From positions 372,001 through 436,000 of the forward strand of contig NZ_JACIEQ010000003.1 in NCBI RefSeq assembly GCF_014196965.1: 64,000 nucleotides of DNA, given 5' to 3'. The position numbers and the translations under genes were made by a program. The stretch comes from Actibacterium naphthalenivorans (lineage in GTDB: Bacteria; Pseudomonadota; Alphaproteobacteria; Rhodobacterales; Rhodobacteraceae). Of the stretch, positions 9,082 through 18,946 are shown in pieces (the first letter of the stretch is position 1; every line of letters begins with the position of its first letter). A model generated the notes under the pieces. It searched no databases, was not told the DNA's origin, and was given only the letters and a program-made list of their open reading frames with translations.

Positions 9082-10203
9082 TTACTCCTTGTCGGGTGTG
9101 AGTGGTTGGGGGAAAGATCCGGAAGGCTTGGCGCCCTCTCTGGTTGCGCGCGCCGCACGATAAAGGGAAAAGCGCTGCTCTGCTTCGGGCGAGCGGGCGG
9201 CGATGTCGGGCGCCAGCCCGGTCAGGGAAAGTTCGGCGTGCCTGTGACAGGCGACGCTGCGCGCATCCGGCCCGCGCGTCAGCTTCGGCCGCTCGGCGCG
9301 GCAGACCGCCTGGGCATAGGGACAGCGCGGATGGAAACGGCATCCCGGCGGCGGTGCGATCGGGTTCGGCGGCTCCCCGTCGATGGTCGCCACCCCGGCC
9401 CGCGCGCCGACGCGCGGCACCGGGATCGACGAAATAAGTGCCTCGGTATAAGGATGCCGCGGGGCGGTGAACAGCTCTGCCACCGGCGCTTCCTCGACGA
9501 TTTCGCCCAGATACATGACCGCCACCCGATCGGCCATGTGCCGGATCACCGCCAGATCATGGGCGATAACGATCAGCGTCAGGCCGAACTCCTGTTTCAG
9601 ATCCTCGAGGATGTTGACCACCTGCGCCTGGATCGACACATCCAGCGCCGACACAGGCTCATCCCCGATCAGAACCTTGGGCCCCGATGCCAGCGCGCGG
9701 GCGATGCCGATGCGCTGGCGCTGCCCGCCGGAAAATTCATGCGGATAGCGGTTGGCGTGTTCGGGCATCAGCCCCACCCGTTCCAACAGCGCGGCGACCC
9801 TGGCGCGGCGTTCCCGGCGGGTGCCGATCCGGTGCGCGCGCATCGGCTCTTCGACGAGGGCCCCCACCGTCATGCGCGGATTGAGCGACGAGAACGGATC
9901 CTGAAAGATGAACTGAAGATCCCGGCGCAGGCCGCGCATCTTGTCCGCGCTGATCCTGGAAATGTCGGTGCCATCATAAATCACCGATCCCTCGCTCGGG
10001 TCGATCAGCCGCACCAGAAGCCGCGCCAGCGTGGATTTTCCGCAGCCGGACTCGCCCACGATCGCAAAGGTTTCGCCGCGCCGTATACGCAGGTCGATCC
10101 CGTCGACCGCGCGCACCTCTGTCTGCGCCCCGACCAGCGGCTTGTGAGTCACGAAACGCCGCCTGAGCGCGCGGGTCTCTATGATCAGGTCCGGCTTTCC
10201 CAT
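9082..10203 (-). CDS. peptide-type ABC transporter ATPase (DppF-like)
   Basis: A 373-residue ATPase with Walker [11 protein letters not shown]-loop [13 protein letters not shown], signature SGGQRQR, Walker [12 protein letters not shown] and the C-terminal oligopeptide/dipeptide domain with its cysteine cluster ([14 protein letters not shown]). The Walker B aspartate is preceded by G instead of the usual A (LIADEP), a minor change. The ATG at 10203 overlaps the stop of the preceding ATPase gene (TGATG). A low-complexity C-terminal tail follows the cysteine cluster. Confidence 0.9.
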   Translation of the reverse strand: MGKPDLIIETRALRRRFVTHKPLVGAQTEVRAVDGIDLRIRRGETFAIVGESGCGKSTLARLLVRLIDPSEGSVIYDGTDISRISADKMRGLRRDLQFIFQDPFSSLNPRMTVGALVEEPMRAHRIGTRRERRARVAALLERVGLMPEHANRYPHEFSGGQRQRIGIARALASGPKVLIGDEPVSALDVSIQAQVVNILEDLKQEFGLTLIVIAHDLAVIRHMADRVAVMYLGEIVEEAPVAELFTAPRHPYTEALISSIPVPRVGARAGVATIDGEPPNPIAPPPGCRFHPRCPYAQAVCRAERPKLTRGPDARSVACHRHAELSLTGLAPDIAARSPEAEQRFSLYRAARATREGAKPSGSFPQPLTPDKE

Positions 10204-11216
10204 CACGCGGCCCCCGCGATTTCGGGGGATGGCGCATCCACGCCGGTTTCAAGCGGCGCGCGCCAGCAGGCCACGGCATGCCCCCGGTCGAATTCCCGCA
10301 TCGGCGGGGCAAGCGCGCAGCCCGGCTGCGCGAACGGGCAGCGCGAGACAAAACGACAGCCTTCGGGCATGGCATCGGCGGGCGGCACGATGCCGGGGAT
10401 CGTCACCAGCTTGCCCGACCGGTCGCCGAGCGAGGGCATCGAGCTCATCAACCCGATCGTATAGGGGTGCTGCGGGTTTTCGAACACTGCCGCGACCGGG
10501 CCGGCCTCGACAATGCGGCCGGCATACATGACCGCCACCTTGTCGGCCATTTCGGCCACCACGCCCAGATCGTGGGTGATCATGATCATCGCGCTGGCGC
10601 TTTCATCCTGCAACTGGCGCATCAGATCCAGCACCTGGGCCTGCACGGTGACATCCAGCGCGGTGGTCGGCTCATCGGCAATCAGAAGCGCCGGGTCGTT
10701 CGCCATCGCCATGGCAATCATCGCGCGCTGCCGCATCCCGCCTGACATCTGATGCGGGTACTCATCCAACCGCTTTTCGGGCGCCGGGATCCGCACCTTT
10801 TGCAGCATGTCCAGCGCGCGGTTCCGCGCGGCATCCCGGCTGACGCCCTTGTGGCGGCGCACGGCTTCGGCGATCTGCTCGCCCACTTTCAGCGCCGGAT
10901 TGAGCGAGGTCATCGGCTCCTGAAAGATCATCGCCATCCGGTCGCCCCGAACGTTTTGCAGCTCCTGCAGTGACAGGCTCAGAAGATCGCGCCCCTCGAA
11001 CATCGCGGTGCCGGACATGAGCCGCGCCGGCGGGGTCGGCAACAGCCCCATCAGCGCCAACGCCGTCAGCGACTTGCCGCAGCCCGACTCGCCCACGATG
11101 CACAGTGTCTCACCCCTGTCGAGCGACAGCGACACGCCATCCACGAGATTGGTCGCCGCCGCCCCGAAACGGATCGAAAGATCGGTGATCTGCAGGAGCG
11201 GGGCGTCCTCAGGCAT
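10203..11216 (-). CDS. peptide-type ABC transporter ATPase (DppD-like)
   Basis: A 337-residue ATPase with Walker A GESGCGKS, signature SGGMRQR, Walker B LIADEPTTALD and the C-terminal oligopeptide domain (CRFVSRCPFAQPGC). The start at 11216 is the first ATG giving a normal N-terminus; it overlaps the end of the upstream GntR gene by 8 bp, showing translational coupling. It forms the heterodimeric motor with the next gene product. Confidence 0.9.
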   Translation of the reverse strand: MPEDAPLLQITDLSIRFGAAATNLVDGVSLSLDRGETLCIVGESGCGKSLTALALMGLLPTPPARLMSGTAMFEGRDLLSLSLQELQNVRGDRMAMIFQEPMTSLNPALKVGEQIAEAVRRHKGVSRDAARNRALDMLQKVRIPAPEKRLDEYPHQMSGGMRQRAMIAMAMANDPALLIADEPTTALDVTVQAQVLDLMRQLQDESASAMIMITHDLGVVAEMADKVAVMYAGRIVEAGPVAAVFENPQHPYTIGLMSSMPSLGDRSGKLVTIPGIVPPADAMPEGCRFVSRCPFAQPGCALAPPMREFDRGHAVACWRAPLETGVDAPSPEIAGAA

Positions 11217-11922
11217 TTTCGGCCGCCTTCCGGTCCAGCACCCGGCCGATACAGTCGGACAGGGTGTTGAGATGCGCGCGCATCTCCTCTTCCGCGCCAA
11301 TGACATCGCCGGCCTCGATACGGTCGATCAGCCGCATGTGCTGGCTGTGGTACAGATCCACCGAATTGCCGGAGCGCGCCTGTTCGCGCAGCGTGCGCCA
11401 GGCCTCCGACGCGCGGATTTCATCCAGCAGCGAAAAGGCGGTCAACAGAACCCGGTTGCCCGCGGTGCGCGCGATCAGCCGGTGCAGGGCGCCATCCCAC
11501 AGCTCGACGCTGTCGGGATCGGTCGTTTCGATGATCCGGTTGGCCAGTTGGCGCATCCGGCGAACATCATCGGGCTTTGCCCGCGCCGCGCAGAGCCCGG
11601 CCAGCGCGGGTTCGATGTAAAGCCGGGCTTCCGTCACTTCGGAAACGCGCGCCTCGCCGGCGATTTCGGCCGCGAGGACGCCGGTCGGATCGGGCGGCTG
11701 GCCGATGAAGGTGCCCTTGCCCTGGCGGCGCCACAACAGGCCCTCGGCCTCCAGCACCTCAAGCGCGCGCCGTATCGTGCGCCGGCCCACGCCCAGCTTT
11801 TCGGACAGCTCCCGCTCTGTCGGAAGCCGCCCCCCGGGGCCGACATCACCGCCTGCAATCATCAGGCGAAGCCGGCGCAGAACGAGAGAAGAGTTGTCGT
11901 TTACCTTGTCTTTCGGCGTCAT
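11209..11922 (-). CDS. GntR-family regulator with FCD domain
   Basis: A 237-residue regulator with an N-terminal winged helix (PTERELSEKLGVGRRTIRRALEVL, about 34-56) and a C-terminal all-helical FCD ligand domain. It is the first gene of the operon (regulator, two ATPases, binding protein, two permeases, gamma-glutamyltransferase) and so probably controls the operon and itself. An AT-rich element with an inverted CAAT/ATTG repeat lies 22 bp upstream of its start. Confidence 0.87.
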   Translation of the reverse strand: MTPKDKVNDNSSLVLRRLRLMIAGGDVGPGGRLPTERELSEKLGVGRRTIRRALEVLEAEGLLWRRQGKGTFIGQPPDPTGVLAAEIAGEARVSEVTEARLYIEPALAGLCAARAKPDDVRRMRQLANRIIETTDPDSVELWDGALHRLIARTAGNRVLLTAFSLLDEIRASEAWRTLREQARSGNSVDLYHSQHMRLIDRIEAGDVIGAEEEMRAHLNTLSDCIGRVLDRKAAENA

Positions 11923-11943
11923 GCCTCACGCACCTTGATGTAT

Positions 11944-11956
11944 CAATTATATATTG
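11944..11956. promoter_or_regulatory. possible GntR operator (CAAT-N5-ATTG)
   Basis: CAAT and ATTG are inverted around TATAT in an AT-rich stretch just upstream of the GntR gene at 11922. FCD-type GntR proteins often bind short AT-rich inverted repeats at their own promoter. The 246-bp gap 11923-12168 shows nothing else recognisable. Confidence 0.35.
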
Positions 11957-12168
11957 GTTCATCCGAACTGTCCGGCTATCATTCCTGCGGAGTCAAGAAC
12001 AACCGCGTCAAACTCCAAGGTATCAGCCTATCAAAGCGCAATTTTTAAGCGTAACCCGAGATCTGACACAATAGACGGCACACCACGCCTTCGGCATGCA
12101 AACAGAGCGAATTTGAACAATATCATCAATGGTTCGACTCTCATTTGAACCCACGCCGCGGCAACAGA

Positions 12169-13983
12169 TCAACTTGCGTAACCCCGGTGCGCCAGCTCAA
12201 GCTGCGGATCGTCTTCGGCAACCCGATGCCCGCCGCCGATATCGGCCAGATGAACCCGCCGCGGTTCCTGCCCGATCGGCCACACCGGCGAAACCGGGGC
12301 AGCCCCGCGGGGCGGAACCGGGGGGCGGTGATAGGTCGGATCCGGCACCGGAACAGCCGCCAGCAGGCGGCGGGTGAAGGCGTGTTGCGGATTGCCCAGA
12401 ACCTGTTCGCGGCTGCCGGTCTCTATGATCTGGCCGAGGTTCATCACCGACACACGGTCGGCCACCTGCTCGACCACCGCCATGTCATGGCTGATGAAGA
12501 GATAGGCCAGCCCCTCGTCCTGCTGCAGCTCGCGCATCAGATCCAGAACCTGCGCCTGCACCGACACATCCAGCGCCGACACGGCCTCGTCGGCGACGAT
12601 TACCTTCGGGCGCAGCGCCAGGGCGCGGGCGATGCAGATACGCTGCCGCTGCCCGCCAGAGAATTCATGCGGGAAGCGGGCCATGTGATCGGGCGTCAGG
12701 CCGACGCGTCCGAACAACGCGGCCACGCGGTCGGTCAGTTCAGAGCCGGACGCCAGACCGTGCACCACCAGCGGCTCTGCCACCTGCTGCCCCACTGTCA
12801 TCCGCGCATCGAGCGAGGCGCCGGGATCCTGGAACACCATCTGGATGTTGCGGCGCACGGGCTTGAGTCCGGCGGGCGACAGCCCCCGCATCTGCTGGCC
12901 CGCGACACGGATACTGCCGGTCCAGTCTACCAGCCCGAGCAGGGCCTTGCCGATCGTGGACTTGCCGCAGCCGGATTCCCCCACCAGTGCAAGGGTCTCT
13001 CCCGGCGCGATCCGAAAGCTGACACCTTCGACGGCATGCACCCGCGCCTGAACGCGGTTCACAATCCCGCCGCGCAGGTCGAAGCGCACCGACAGATCGT
13101 CGGCGACGACAACCGCCTGCGTCCGGTCGGGCACCGGGCGGGGCGGCGCCTGGCCAAGGCGCGGAACAGCCGCCAGCAAACGGCGCGCGTAATCTGTGTC
13201 GGGCGCCGCGAAAAGCGGGCCGACCTCGGCGGATTCCACCTGCCGGCCGTCACGCATCACGATGACGCGGTCCGCCATTTCCGCGACAACGCCCATGTCA
13301 TGGGTGATCATCAGGACGGTTGTGCCATGCTCGCGCTGCAAGGCGCGGATCAGATCCAGCACCTCGGCCTGAACGGTCACATCCAGCGCCGTGGTCGGCT
13401 CGTCGGCGATGAGGATCTCTGGGTTGCAGGCCAGCGCCATGGCGATCATCACCCGCTGCCGCATCCCGCCCGACAGCTCATGCGGATACTGCTTCAGCCG
13501 TCGCTCCGCATCGGTGATGCGCACATCGCGCAACAGCGCCAGCGCGCGGCCCGGCGCCTCGGACGCGGTGCATTCGCCATGCTCCAGCAGCACCTCGGTC
13601 AGTTGCCGCCCGATGGTCATCACCGGGTTGAGCGAAGTCATCGGCTCCTGAAAGATCATCGAAATCCGTTTGGCGCGGACCTTGCGGAACGCGGCTTCGG
13701 AAAGGCCGGCGAGTTCGGTGCCATCCGCCAGCCGGATCGAGCCGCCCGCGACCCGCGCCATCGGCTGCGGCAACAGCCCCATGATCGCCAGCGCGGTCAT
13801 CGACTTGCCCGAACCGCTTTCGCCCGCCAGACACAGGGTTTCGCCACGCATCAGGTCAAAGCTCAGATCCTCGACCACGCTTTGCGCGCCGGTGGGCGTG
13901 GCCACCTGAATGGTCAGCCCGGCAACGCTGAGAACCGGGCGCGGATCTGCGCCGCGCCCGGAGATGGCCCCCTGCCCCGTCAT
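12169..13983 (-). CDS. fused double ATPase of a peptide-type ABC transporter (DppDF fusion)
   Basis: A 604-residue protein with two complete nucleotide-binding domains. The N-terminal half has GESGSGKS, SGGMRQR and LIADEPTTALD; the C-terminal half has [16 protein letters not shown] and VADEAVSALD. The usual second Walker B is DEP, so DEA is a small deviation. Such DppD-DppF fusions (as in GsiA and YejF) energise opine, glutathione or peptide importers. The start at 13983 overlaps the amidase stop (ATGA). It is the last gene of a minus-strand operon: permease, permease, binding protein, amidase, ATPase. Confidence 0.9.
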   Translation of the reverse strand: MTGQGAISGRGADPRPVLSVAGLTIQVATPTGAQSVVEDLSFDLMRGETLCLAGESGSGKSMTALAIMGLLPQPMARVAGGSIRLADGTELAGLSEAAFRKVRAKRISMIFQEPMTSLNPVMTIGRQLTEVLLEHGECTASEAPGRALALLRDVRITDAERRLKQYPHELSGGMRQRVMIAMALACNPEILIADEPTTALDVTVQAEVLDLIRALQREHGTTVLMITHDMGVVAEMADRVIVMRDGRQVESAEVGPLFAAPDTDYARRLLAAVPRLGQAPPRPVPDRTQAVVVADDLSVRFDLRGGIVNRVQARVHAVEGVSFRIAPGETLALVGESGCGKSTIGKALLGLVDWTGSIRVAGQQMRGLSPAGLKPVRRNIQMVFQDPGASLDARMTVGQQVAEPLVVHGLASGSELTDRVAALFGRVGLTPDHMARFPHEFSGGQRQRICIARALALRPKVIVADEAVSALDVSVQAQVLDLMRELQQDEGLAYLFISHDMAVVEQVADRVSVMNLGQIIETGSREQVLGNPQHAFTRRLLAAVPVPDPTYHRPPVPPRGAAPVSPVWPIGQEPRRVHLADIGGGHRVAEDDPQLELAHRGYAS

Positions 13984-14924
13984 TCGAAAACGATACGCGG
14001 CAGATAGAACGAGACGACCCAGTTGGGCATGTCCACGATCTCGGATATCCGCAGATCGCCACAGACCGAGCACAGCATATAGGCGTTGACCGCGCTCAAC
14101 CCGTAGTCCCGGCACAGCAGATCGACCATGGCCGACAGCGCGTCGCGCGCGCCGGTCATCAGGTCGGTTCCGATGCCCGTCGTCACCTCGTATCCCTTGG
14201 CATCCAGATGACGCGTCACCGGCCCCGGCGTGGTGAAGCGCGGGAATTTCAGCGGCGTCTGCTTGATCAGATCAAGCGTGAGGGTCACGTTCATCGGCGA
14301 TTCAATCGCCGTACCACAGACCTCGCCGTCGCCTTGCGCGGCGTGGGTGTCGCCGACGGAGAACAACGCCCCCGCCACCTCGACCGGCAGGTAGAGCGTG
14401 GTGCCCGCGGCCAGATCGCGGATATCGAGATTGCCGCCCACCCGGCGCGGCGGGACGACCGAATGCAGCCCGGGTTCCGCCGGTGCCACCCCGATGGTGC
14501 CCGCGAAGGGCTTCAGCGGCACCTTCGCGATATCGCAGTAGAGCGCCGGCGCCATCGTATCCGCATCGTAAGACCAGATGTTCAGCGCCGGGTCTTCGAA
14601 CTGATCGGCCAGAAGGCCGAAGCCGGGGATGTTCGCCGTCCAGCCAAAGCCCGACGGTTCGAACCCGTCGATCTGCACTTTCAGGATGTCGCCCGGCTCT
14701 GCCCCGTCCACATGGATCGGGCCGGTCACCGGGTTGATCTTGTCAAAGGACAGCGCGCCGATATCGGCCACGGTGCTGTCCTTGGTCAGTTGCCCGCCCG
14801 AGCTGTCCAGACATTCGAAATGCAGGTTCGATCCCGGGGCGACGGTCGCGACGGGCGGGATCGAACGATCCCACCCGAAGTGATGATGACGACCGTGAAT
14901 GGTGTAATCGCAGTTATTGCACAT
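13980..14924 (-). CDS. formamidase/acetamidase-family amidohydrolase
   Basis: A protein of about 314 residues in the FmdA/AmdA family, with a conserved beginning (CNNCDYTIHGRHHHFGWD) and the GDTHAAQGDGEVCGTAIE motif in the middle. These cytoplasmic enzymes hydrolyse short aliphatic amides to the acid and ammonia. The gene overlaps the end of the binding protein gene: ATG 14924 is 11 bp inside it, with another possible ATG at 14939, and no strong ribosome site is visible, so the start is uncertain. Sitting between the binding protein and the ATPase, it probably acts on the imported compound. Confidence 0.85.
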   Translation of the reverse strand: MCNNCDYTIHGRHHHFGWDRSIPPVATVAPGSNLHFECLDSSGGQLTKDSTVADIGALSFDKINPVTGPIHVDGAEPGDILKVQIDGFEPSGFGWTANIPGFGLLADQFEDPALNIWSYDADTMAPALYCDIAKVPLKPFAGTIGVAPAEPGLHSVVPPRRVGGNLDIRDLAAGTTLYLPVEVAGALFSVGDTHAAQGDGEVCGTAIESPMNVTLTLDLIKQTPLKFPRFTTPGPVTRHLDAKGYEVTTGIGTDLMTGARDALSAMVDLLCRDYGLSAVNAYMLCSVCGDLRISEIVDMPNWVVSFYLPRIVFE

Positions 14925-16542
14925 CGGTCGAATACACATAGTCGTAGTTGACGGGAACGTGGACCGGATCGACGAAGATCTCGTCCGGGCCGCCCAGCCT
15001 GGCCGAGCGCATGGTGAAGCGCTGTTCATTGAACACCGGCACCCAGGGCGCATCTTCCATGATCGCCAGATAGATCTCGCGCCACTTCGCCTCGCGCTCC
15101 GTTGCCATGGCCGGGTCGGTCATCGCGTCGGCCTCGACAGCCTTGGCATCCAGATCGGGGTTGCAGTACCACGACCAGTTCCAGCCGCCCTGCACCGCAC
15201 CGTCACAGCCCAGGATGGGGCCGTAGAAGTTGGACGGATCGGGGAAGTCGGCAATCCATGCCATGCCGCCCGACCAGATCATCGGGGCCTGATCCGGCTC
15301 GCCGCCGGCGGCAATCACGTTGGCCTGGGCCAGGCTGCGGATTTCGGCCTTGATGCCGATGCCGGCCAGATCCTGCTGAAAGCTTTGCGCGATGCGCGGG
15401 TTGGGATCGGTGTTGTAGACGAACAGCTCGGTCTCGAACCCGTCGGGGAAACCCGCCTCGGCCAGCAGCGCCTTCGCGGCCTCGGGATCAAAGGCATAGC
15501 CTTCATAATCGTCGGCATAGCCCGGCATCGAGGGCGGCAGTGGCTGATTGGCGGGCACGGCGCGCCCGTTGATGATGCGCACCGCACGGTCCTTGTTGAT
15601 CGCCATGTTGACGGCCTGCCGCACCTTGACGTTATCAAACGGCGGCATCTTGACGTTCATGGTGATATAACCGGTGTGAAGTTGCCCCCCCTCGATCACG
15701 AAATCCTTGTATGTCGGGTCTTGCGTCACCTCGAGGAATTTCGCGGGCGGGATGCCATCGCCGGGGATATCGACCTCGCCCTGCTGCAGCCGCAGGAGTG
15801 CCACGATAGGCTCTTGCCCCACTTCGAACGTGATCTGGTCCAGCTTCGGCACGCCCGCATTCCAGTAATCGGAGTTCCGCGCGAAGACGAGCTTTTGGCC
15901 CAGCGTCCATTCGGCCAGCTTGAAGGCGCCGGTGCCAACCGGGTTCTTGCCGAAATCGGGGCCGTATTTCTCGGCCTCTTCCTTGGGCACGATCGAAGAG
16001 AAGTTGATCGCCATCACATGCAGGAAGGTGGCGTCGGGGCGCGAAAGCTTGATCTCGACCGTGTAGGGGTCGATCACGGTAACGCCCGACAGGCTGTCGG
16101 CCGCGCCGGAGGCCATGTCGTCATAGCCTTCGATCGATCCGAAAAAGCCGGCGCCGGGGCTCTGGGTCGCGGGGTTGGTCACGCGGTCGAGCGAATATTT
16201 CACGTCCTCGGCCGTCATCTCGCGCCCGTTGTGGAAGGTGACGCCCTGGCGCAGGGTGAAGGTGAAGGTCTTGCCATCGTCCGAGATCGTGTAGTCCTCG
16301 GCCAGATCCTTTTTCAGGATGGTGGTGCCGGGCTCGTAATCCATCAGCCCGTCGAACAGGCTTTTGATCATCGACCAGTTCTGCCAGTCATAACCGATCG
16401 CCGGGTCGAGGGTGGAGACGTCATCCTTGTAGGTGACGATCATCGACCCGCCCTGCTTGGCATCGATGAAATCCTGCGCCTGCGCGGCGGCCCCGAGCGC
16501 GGTACTCAGCGCAACGAGGCTGGTCAGCATCTTGTATCTCAT
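14914..16542 (-). CDS. peptide-type solute-binding protein (SBP_bac_5 family)
   Basis: A 542-residue periplasmic protein with a signal peptide (MRYKMLTSLVALSTALGAAAQ) and the family body: DDVSTLDPAIGYDWQ after the signal, LRQGVTFHNGREM, and NVKVRQAVNMAINKDRAV. A good AGGAGAG ribosome site precedes ATG 16542. It lies between the DppB-type permease and the amidase in the operon. The ligand is unknown; the adjacent amidase suggests an amide. Confidence 0.88.
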   Translation of the reverse strand: MRYKMLTSLVALSTALGAAAQAQDFIDAKQGGSMIVTYKDDVSTLDPAIGYDWQNWSMIKSLFDGLMDYEPGTTILKKDLAEDYTISDDGKTFTFTLRQGVTFHNGREMTAEDVKYSLDRVTNPATQSPGAGFFGSIEGYDDMASGAADSLSGVTVIDPYTVEIKLSRPDATFLHVMAINFSSIVPKEEAEKYGPDFGKNPVGTGAFKLAEWTLGQKLVFARNSDYWNAGVPKLDQITFEVGQEPIVALLRLQQGEVDIPGDGIPPAKFLEVTQDPTYKDFVIEGGQLHTGYITMNVKMPPFDNVKVRQAVNMAINKDRAVRIINGRAVPANQPLPPSMPGYADDYEGYAFDPEAAKALLAEAGFPDGFETELFVYNTDPNPRIAQSFQQDLAGIGIKAEIRSLAQANVIAAGGEPDQAPMIWSGGMAWIADFPDPSNFYGPILGCDGAVQGGWNWSWYCNPDLDAKAVEADAMTDPAMATEREAKWREIYLAIMEDAPWVPVFNEQRFTMRSARLGGPDEIFVDPVHVPVNYDYVYSTDVQ

Positions 16543-16564
16543 GAACGTTCTCTCCTGTTGTTGG

Positions 16565-17485
16565 TTATTTGAGCTTGATCCGGGGATCGACCAGCGGCGC
16601 GATAATATCCGCCAGCAGGTTTCCGAGTACGATGAAGCAGGCCGAAATCAGCGTCACTCCCATGATGATCGGGATGTCCACGCGCTGAATCGCCTGCCAG
16701 GCCAGCTGGCCGATCCCCGGCCAGCCGAACACGCTTTCGACGACGACAATGCCGGACATGAACATCCCGATGTCGATACCGATCATCGCTATGATGGGAA
16801 GAATGGCATTGGGAACCACATGCCGCGTCACGATGCGCAGCTTGCCCAGCCCCTTGGCGCGGGCGGTGCGCACGTAATCATGCGCCAGCACGTCGATCAT
16901 CGACGACCGCATCATGCGGCTGTACCAGCCCGTGCCAAGCAACCCGATGGTCAGGGCCGGCAGAACCAGATGCGCGAAGGTGCCGTAACCGCCGATCGGA
17001 AACCAGCCCAGCCGCACCGCAAACACGTAAAGCAGCAGGATGCCGACCACGAATTGCGGGGCCGAAATGGTGACGAAGGAAAACACCATCAGCGACTGGT
17101 CGATCGGTGTATTGCGCTTCAACGCGGCGACCGCGCCGATGGTCAGCCCCATCACCAGCTCGGCCACGATGGCCCCCAGCATCAGCAGCAGCGTCGCCGG
17201 CATCCGGGCCCAGATCAGGGTCGAAACCTCGGTCCGCTGCAGGTAGGAGCGCCCCAGGTCGCCCTGCAGCAGGTTGCCCAGATAGCGGCCGTATTGCACA
17301 TAGAACGGCTGATCGAGGCCAAGCTGCGCGCGGATATTGGCCACCGTTTCGGCGGTGGCGCTGCGCCCCGCGATCTGGCGCGCGGGGTCCGCCGGAACGA
17401 GGTAAAGCAGCACGAAGGTCACGAGGCTGATCCCCAGCAGGATCAGCAGCGACTGCATCAGCCGGCGAAAGAGGTATCCCCACAT
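16565..17485 (-). CDS. peptide-type ABC transporter permease (DppB-like)
   Basis: A 306-residue permease starting MWGYLFRRLMQSLLILLGIS, with the DppB-type periplasmic insertion (YLVPADPARQIAG) and EAA loop (ARAKGLGKLRIVTRHVVPN). The ATG at 17485 shares bases with the stop of the upstream permease (TGATG). The longer open frame upstream belongs to an overlapping shadow. Confidence 0.88.
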   Translation of the reverse strand: MWGYLFRRLMQSLLILLGISLVTFVLLYLVPADPARQIAGRSATAETVANIRAQLGLDQPFYVQYGRYLGNLLQGDLGRSYLQRTEVSTLIWARMPATLLLMLGAIVAELVMGLTIGAVAALKRNTPIDQSLMVFSFVTISAPQFVVGILLLYVFAVRLGWFPIGGYGTFAHLVLPALTIGLLGTGWYSRMMRSSMIDVLAHDYVRTARAKGLGKLRIVTRHVVPNAILPIIAMIGIDIGMFMSGIVVVESVFGWPGIGQLAWQAIQRVDIPIIMGVTLISACFIVLGNLLADIIAPLVDPRIKLK

Positions 17486-18378
17486 CAGTGCCGCCCTTTC
17501 AGCCGGGGATCGAGCGTGTCGCGCAACGCATCCCCCAGCAGGTTGAACGACAGCGCCAGCAACAGGATCGCCAGGCCCGGCAGGAACACCAGCCACGGCG
17601 CCGTGGCGAAATAGGTCTGGTTCTCGAAGATGATGTTGCCCCAGGACGGCGTCGGGGGCTGAACGCCGACACCCAGATAGCTGAGCGTCGCCTCAAGCAG
17701 CACGGTCGTGGAAATGCCCAGCGTGCCGAAGACGATGATGGAATAGACCAGATGCGGCAGGATATGCCGCCCGATGATGCGCAGCGGGCCCGACCCCATG
17801 GCGCGCTGCACCTCTATGAACTCGCGCTGCGCCAGCGCGCGGGTTTCTGTATAGATGACCCGCGCCATCTGAACCCAGTTCACCATCGCGATCACCAGCG
17901 CCACGATCAGCAGCGAAGGCTTGAAGATCGCGGCCAGCACGATCGCCAGAAGCAATGCGGGAAACGCCATCATCAGATCGGTGAAGCGCATCAGGATACC
18001 GCCGATCCAGCCGCCGAAATATCCCGCCGTGATCCCGACGGCGGCGCCCACGAAAACCGCGATTCCGTTGGCAACGACGCCGATGATCAGCGAGGTCCGG
18101 GTGCCCAGAACGAGGCGGGAAAACAGATCGCGGCCCAGAAGGTCGGTGCCCAGCCAGAATTGCGCCGAGGGCGGCAGGGGCGCGCCCTCCAGGCTCAGCC
18201 CCTCGAACATCTGCGCGTTGGGATCATATGGCATGATAAGCGGCGCCGCGACGGCTGCGAAAACCATCATCAGAAGAACGCCCGCGGCAAGCAGGGCACG
18301 CGGGCGGCGGAACAGATCCTTCAGCCCCGCCGTGATGCGCGGGTTCGGGGCTTTGGCTTTGCTTGCTTTCGAAACCAC
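17485..18378 (-). CDS. peptide-type ABC transporter permease (DppC-like)
   Basis: A 297-residue permease, first gene of this operon. It has an N-terminal membrane segment (about 30-52), the DppC periplasmic motif (FWLGTDLLGRDLFSR) and the permease core. The annotated start is GTG at 18378 with only a weak GGAA ribosome site; a slightly different start is possible. The order permease C, permease B, binding protein, enzyme, ATPase is unusual for this class. Confidence 0.85.
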   Translation of the reverse strand: MVSKASKAKAPNPRITAGLKDLFRRPRALLAAGVLLMMVFAAVAAPLIMPYDPNAQMFEGLSLEGAPLPPSAQFWLGTDLLGRDLFSRLVLGTRTSLIIGVVANGIAVFVGAAVGITAGYFGGWIGGILMRFTDLMMAFPALLLAIVLAAIFKPSLLIVALVIAMVNWVQMARVIYTETRALAQREFIEVQRAMGSGPLRIIGRHILPHLVYSIIVFGTLGISTTVLLEATLSYLGVGVQPPTPSWGNIIFENQTYFATAPWLVFLPGLAILLLALSFNLLGDALRDTLDPRLKGRH

Positions 18379-18946
18379 GCTGTTTTTCCGTCTTTCGGGG
18401 GCGACATGTGCCGGGAGCGCAGGCCGGTTTGACCGTGAATACCGCCAGACCCTCCTGTTTGCCGCCGAACCGCGTCAAGACCTTTGCCGATGATCCGTCA
18501 CGCCTAGCCCCGGCAAGCCTGCGGCGGCGTCATATTTGGCGCATTTCCCCCGGCATCGATCAAAAACAAGGCGAACCAAAATGATATTGGGTCGTGCATC
18601 TGATTCTCTCATTTTCCGGGAAAACTGCGCAGATCGCTCGATAGTCATGAATTGCAGGCGAATACGCACAATTCTACGAACACTTCGGCAAGCAGAAGTG
18701 AACGAAAGATAAAAAGGTTCAGCCCCACAGATCCCGCGCACAGAATCTCCCGCTGGCTACGCCGCTGATAGCGGAGAAATGCGCATTCATTTCGCCTATT
18801 TTGTATTCTTTATATCTTCTTATTGCTTATTTGTATACAATTTGATTACTAAGCCCTGCCACATCCCATGAAGGATTGGCTTGTTTGAGCTGTTTCTGTT
18901 CGTCGGTGAGAGAAGTCGAACTCTTACCGTCAGAAAAGGAAAACCG
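18379..18946. other. 568-bp divergent intergenic region
   Basis: This gap separates the minus-strand amide/peptide ABC operon from the plus-strand TRAP operon. No convincing coding frame is seen. The right half (about 18780-18870) is markedly AT-rich compared with its surroundings and should hold the TRAP promoter. It contains a perfect palindrome at 18831-18840. Confidence 0.6.
18831..18840. promoter_or_regulatory. TTGTATACAA palindrome, likely GntR/FCD operator
   Basis: The perfect 10-bp palindrome TTGTATACAA lies 106 bp before the TRAP binding-protein start, within the AT-rich promoter region. FCD-type GntR regulators commonly bind TTGTATACAA-like sites, and a gene for one (24316-24984) lies at the other end of this cluster. 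Confidence 0.5.

Noticed and set aside
12000-12168. Possible tRNA or small RNA in the gap before the fused ATPase gene
   Set aside because: I could not fold a cloverleaf or find a T-loop motif; the stretch looks like ordinary non-coding sequence at the 3' end of an operon.
18475-18741. Minus-strand frame of 88 codons in the gap before dctP
   Set aside because: It has no ribosome site and its composition and translation look like non-coding promoter sequence.
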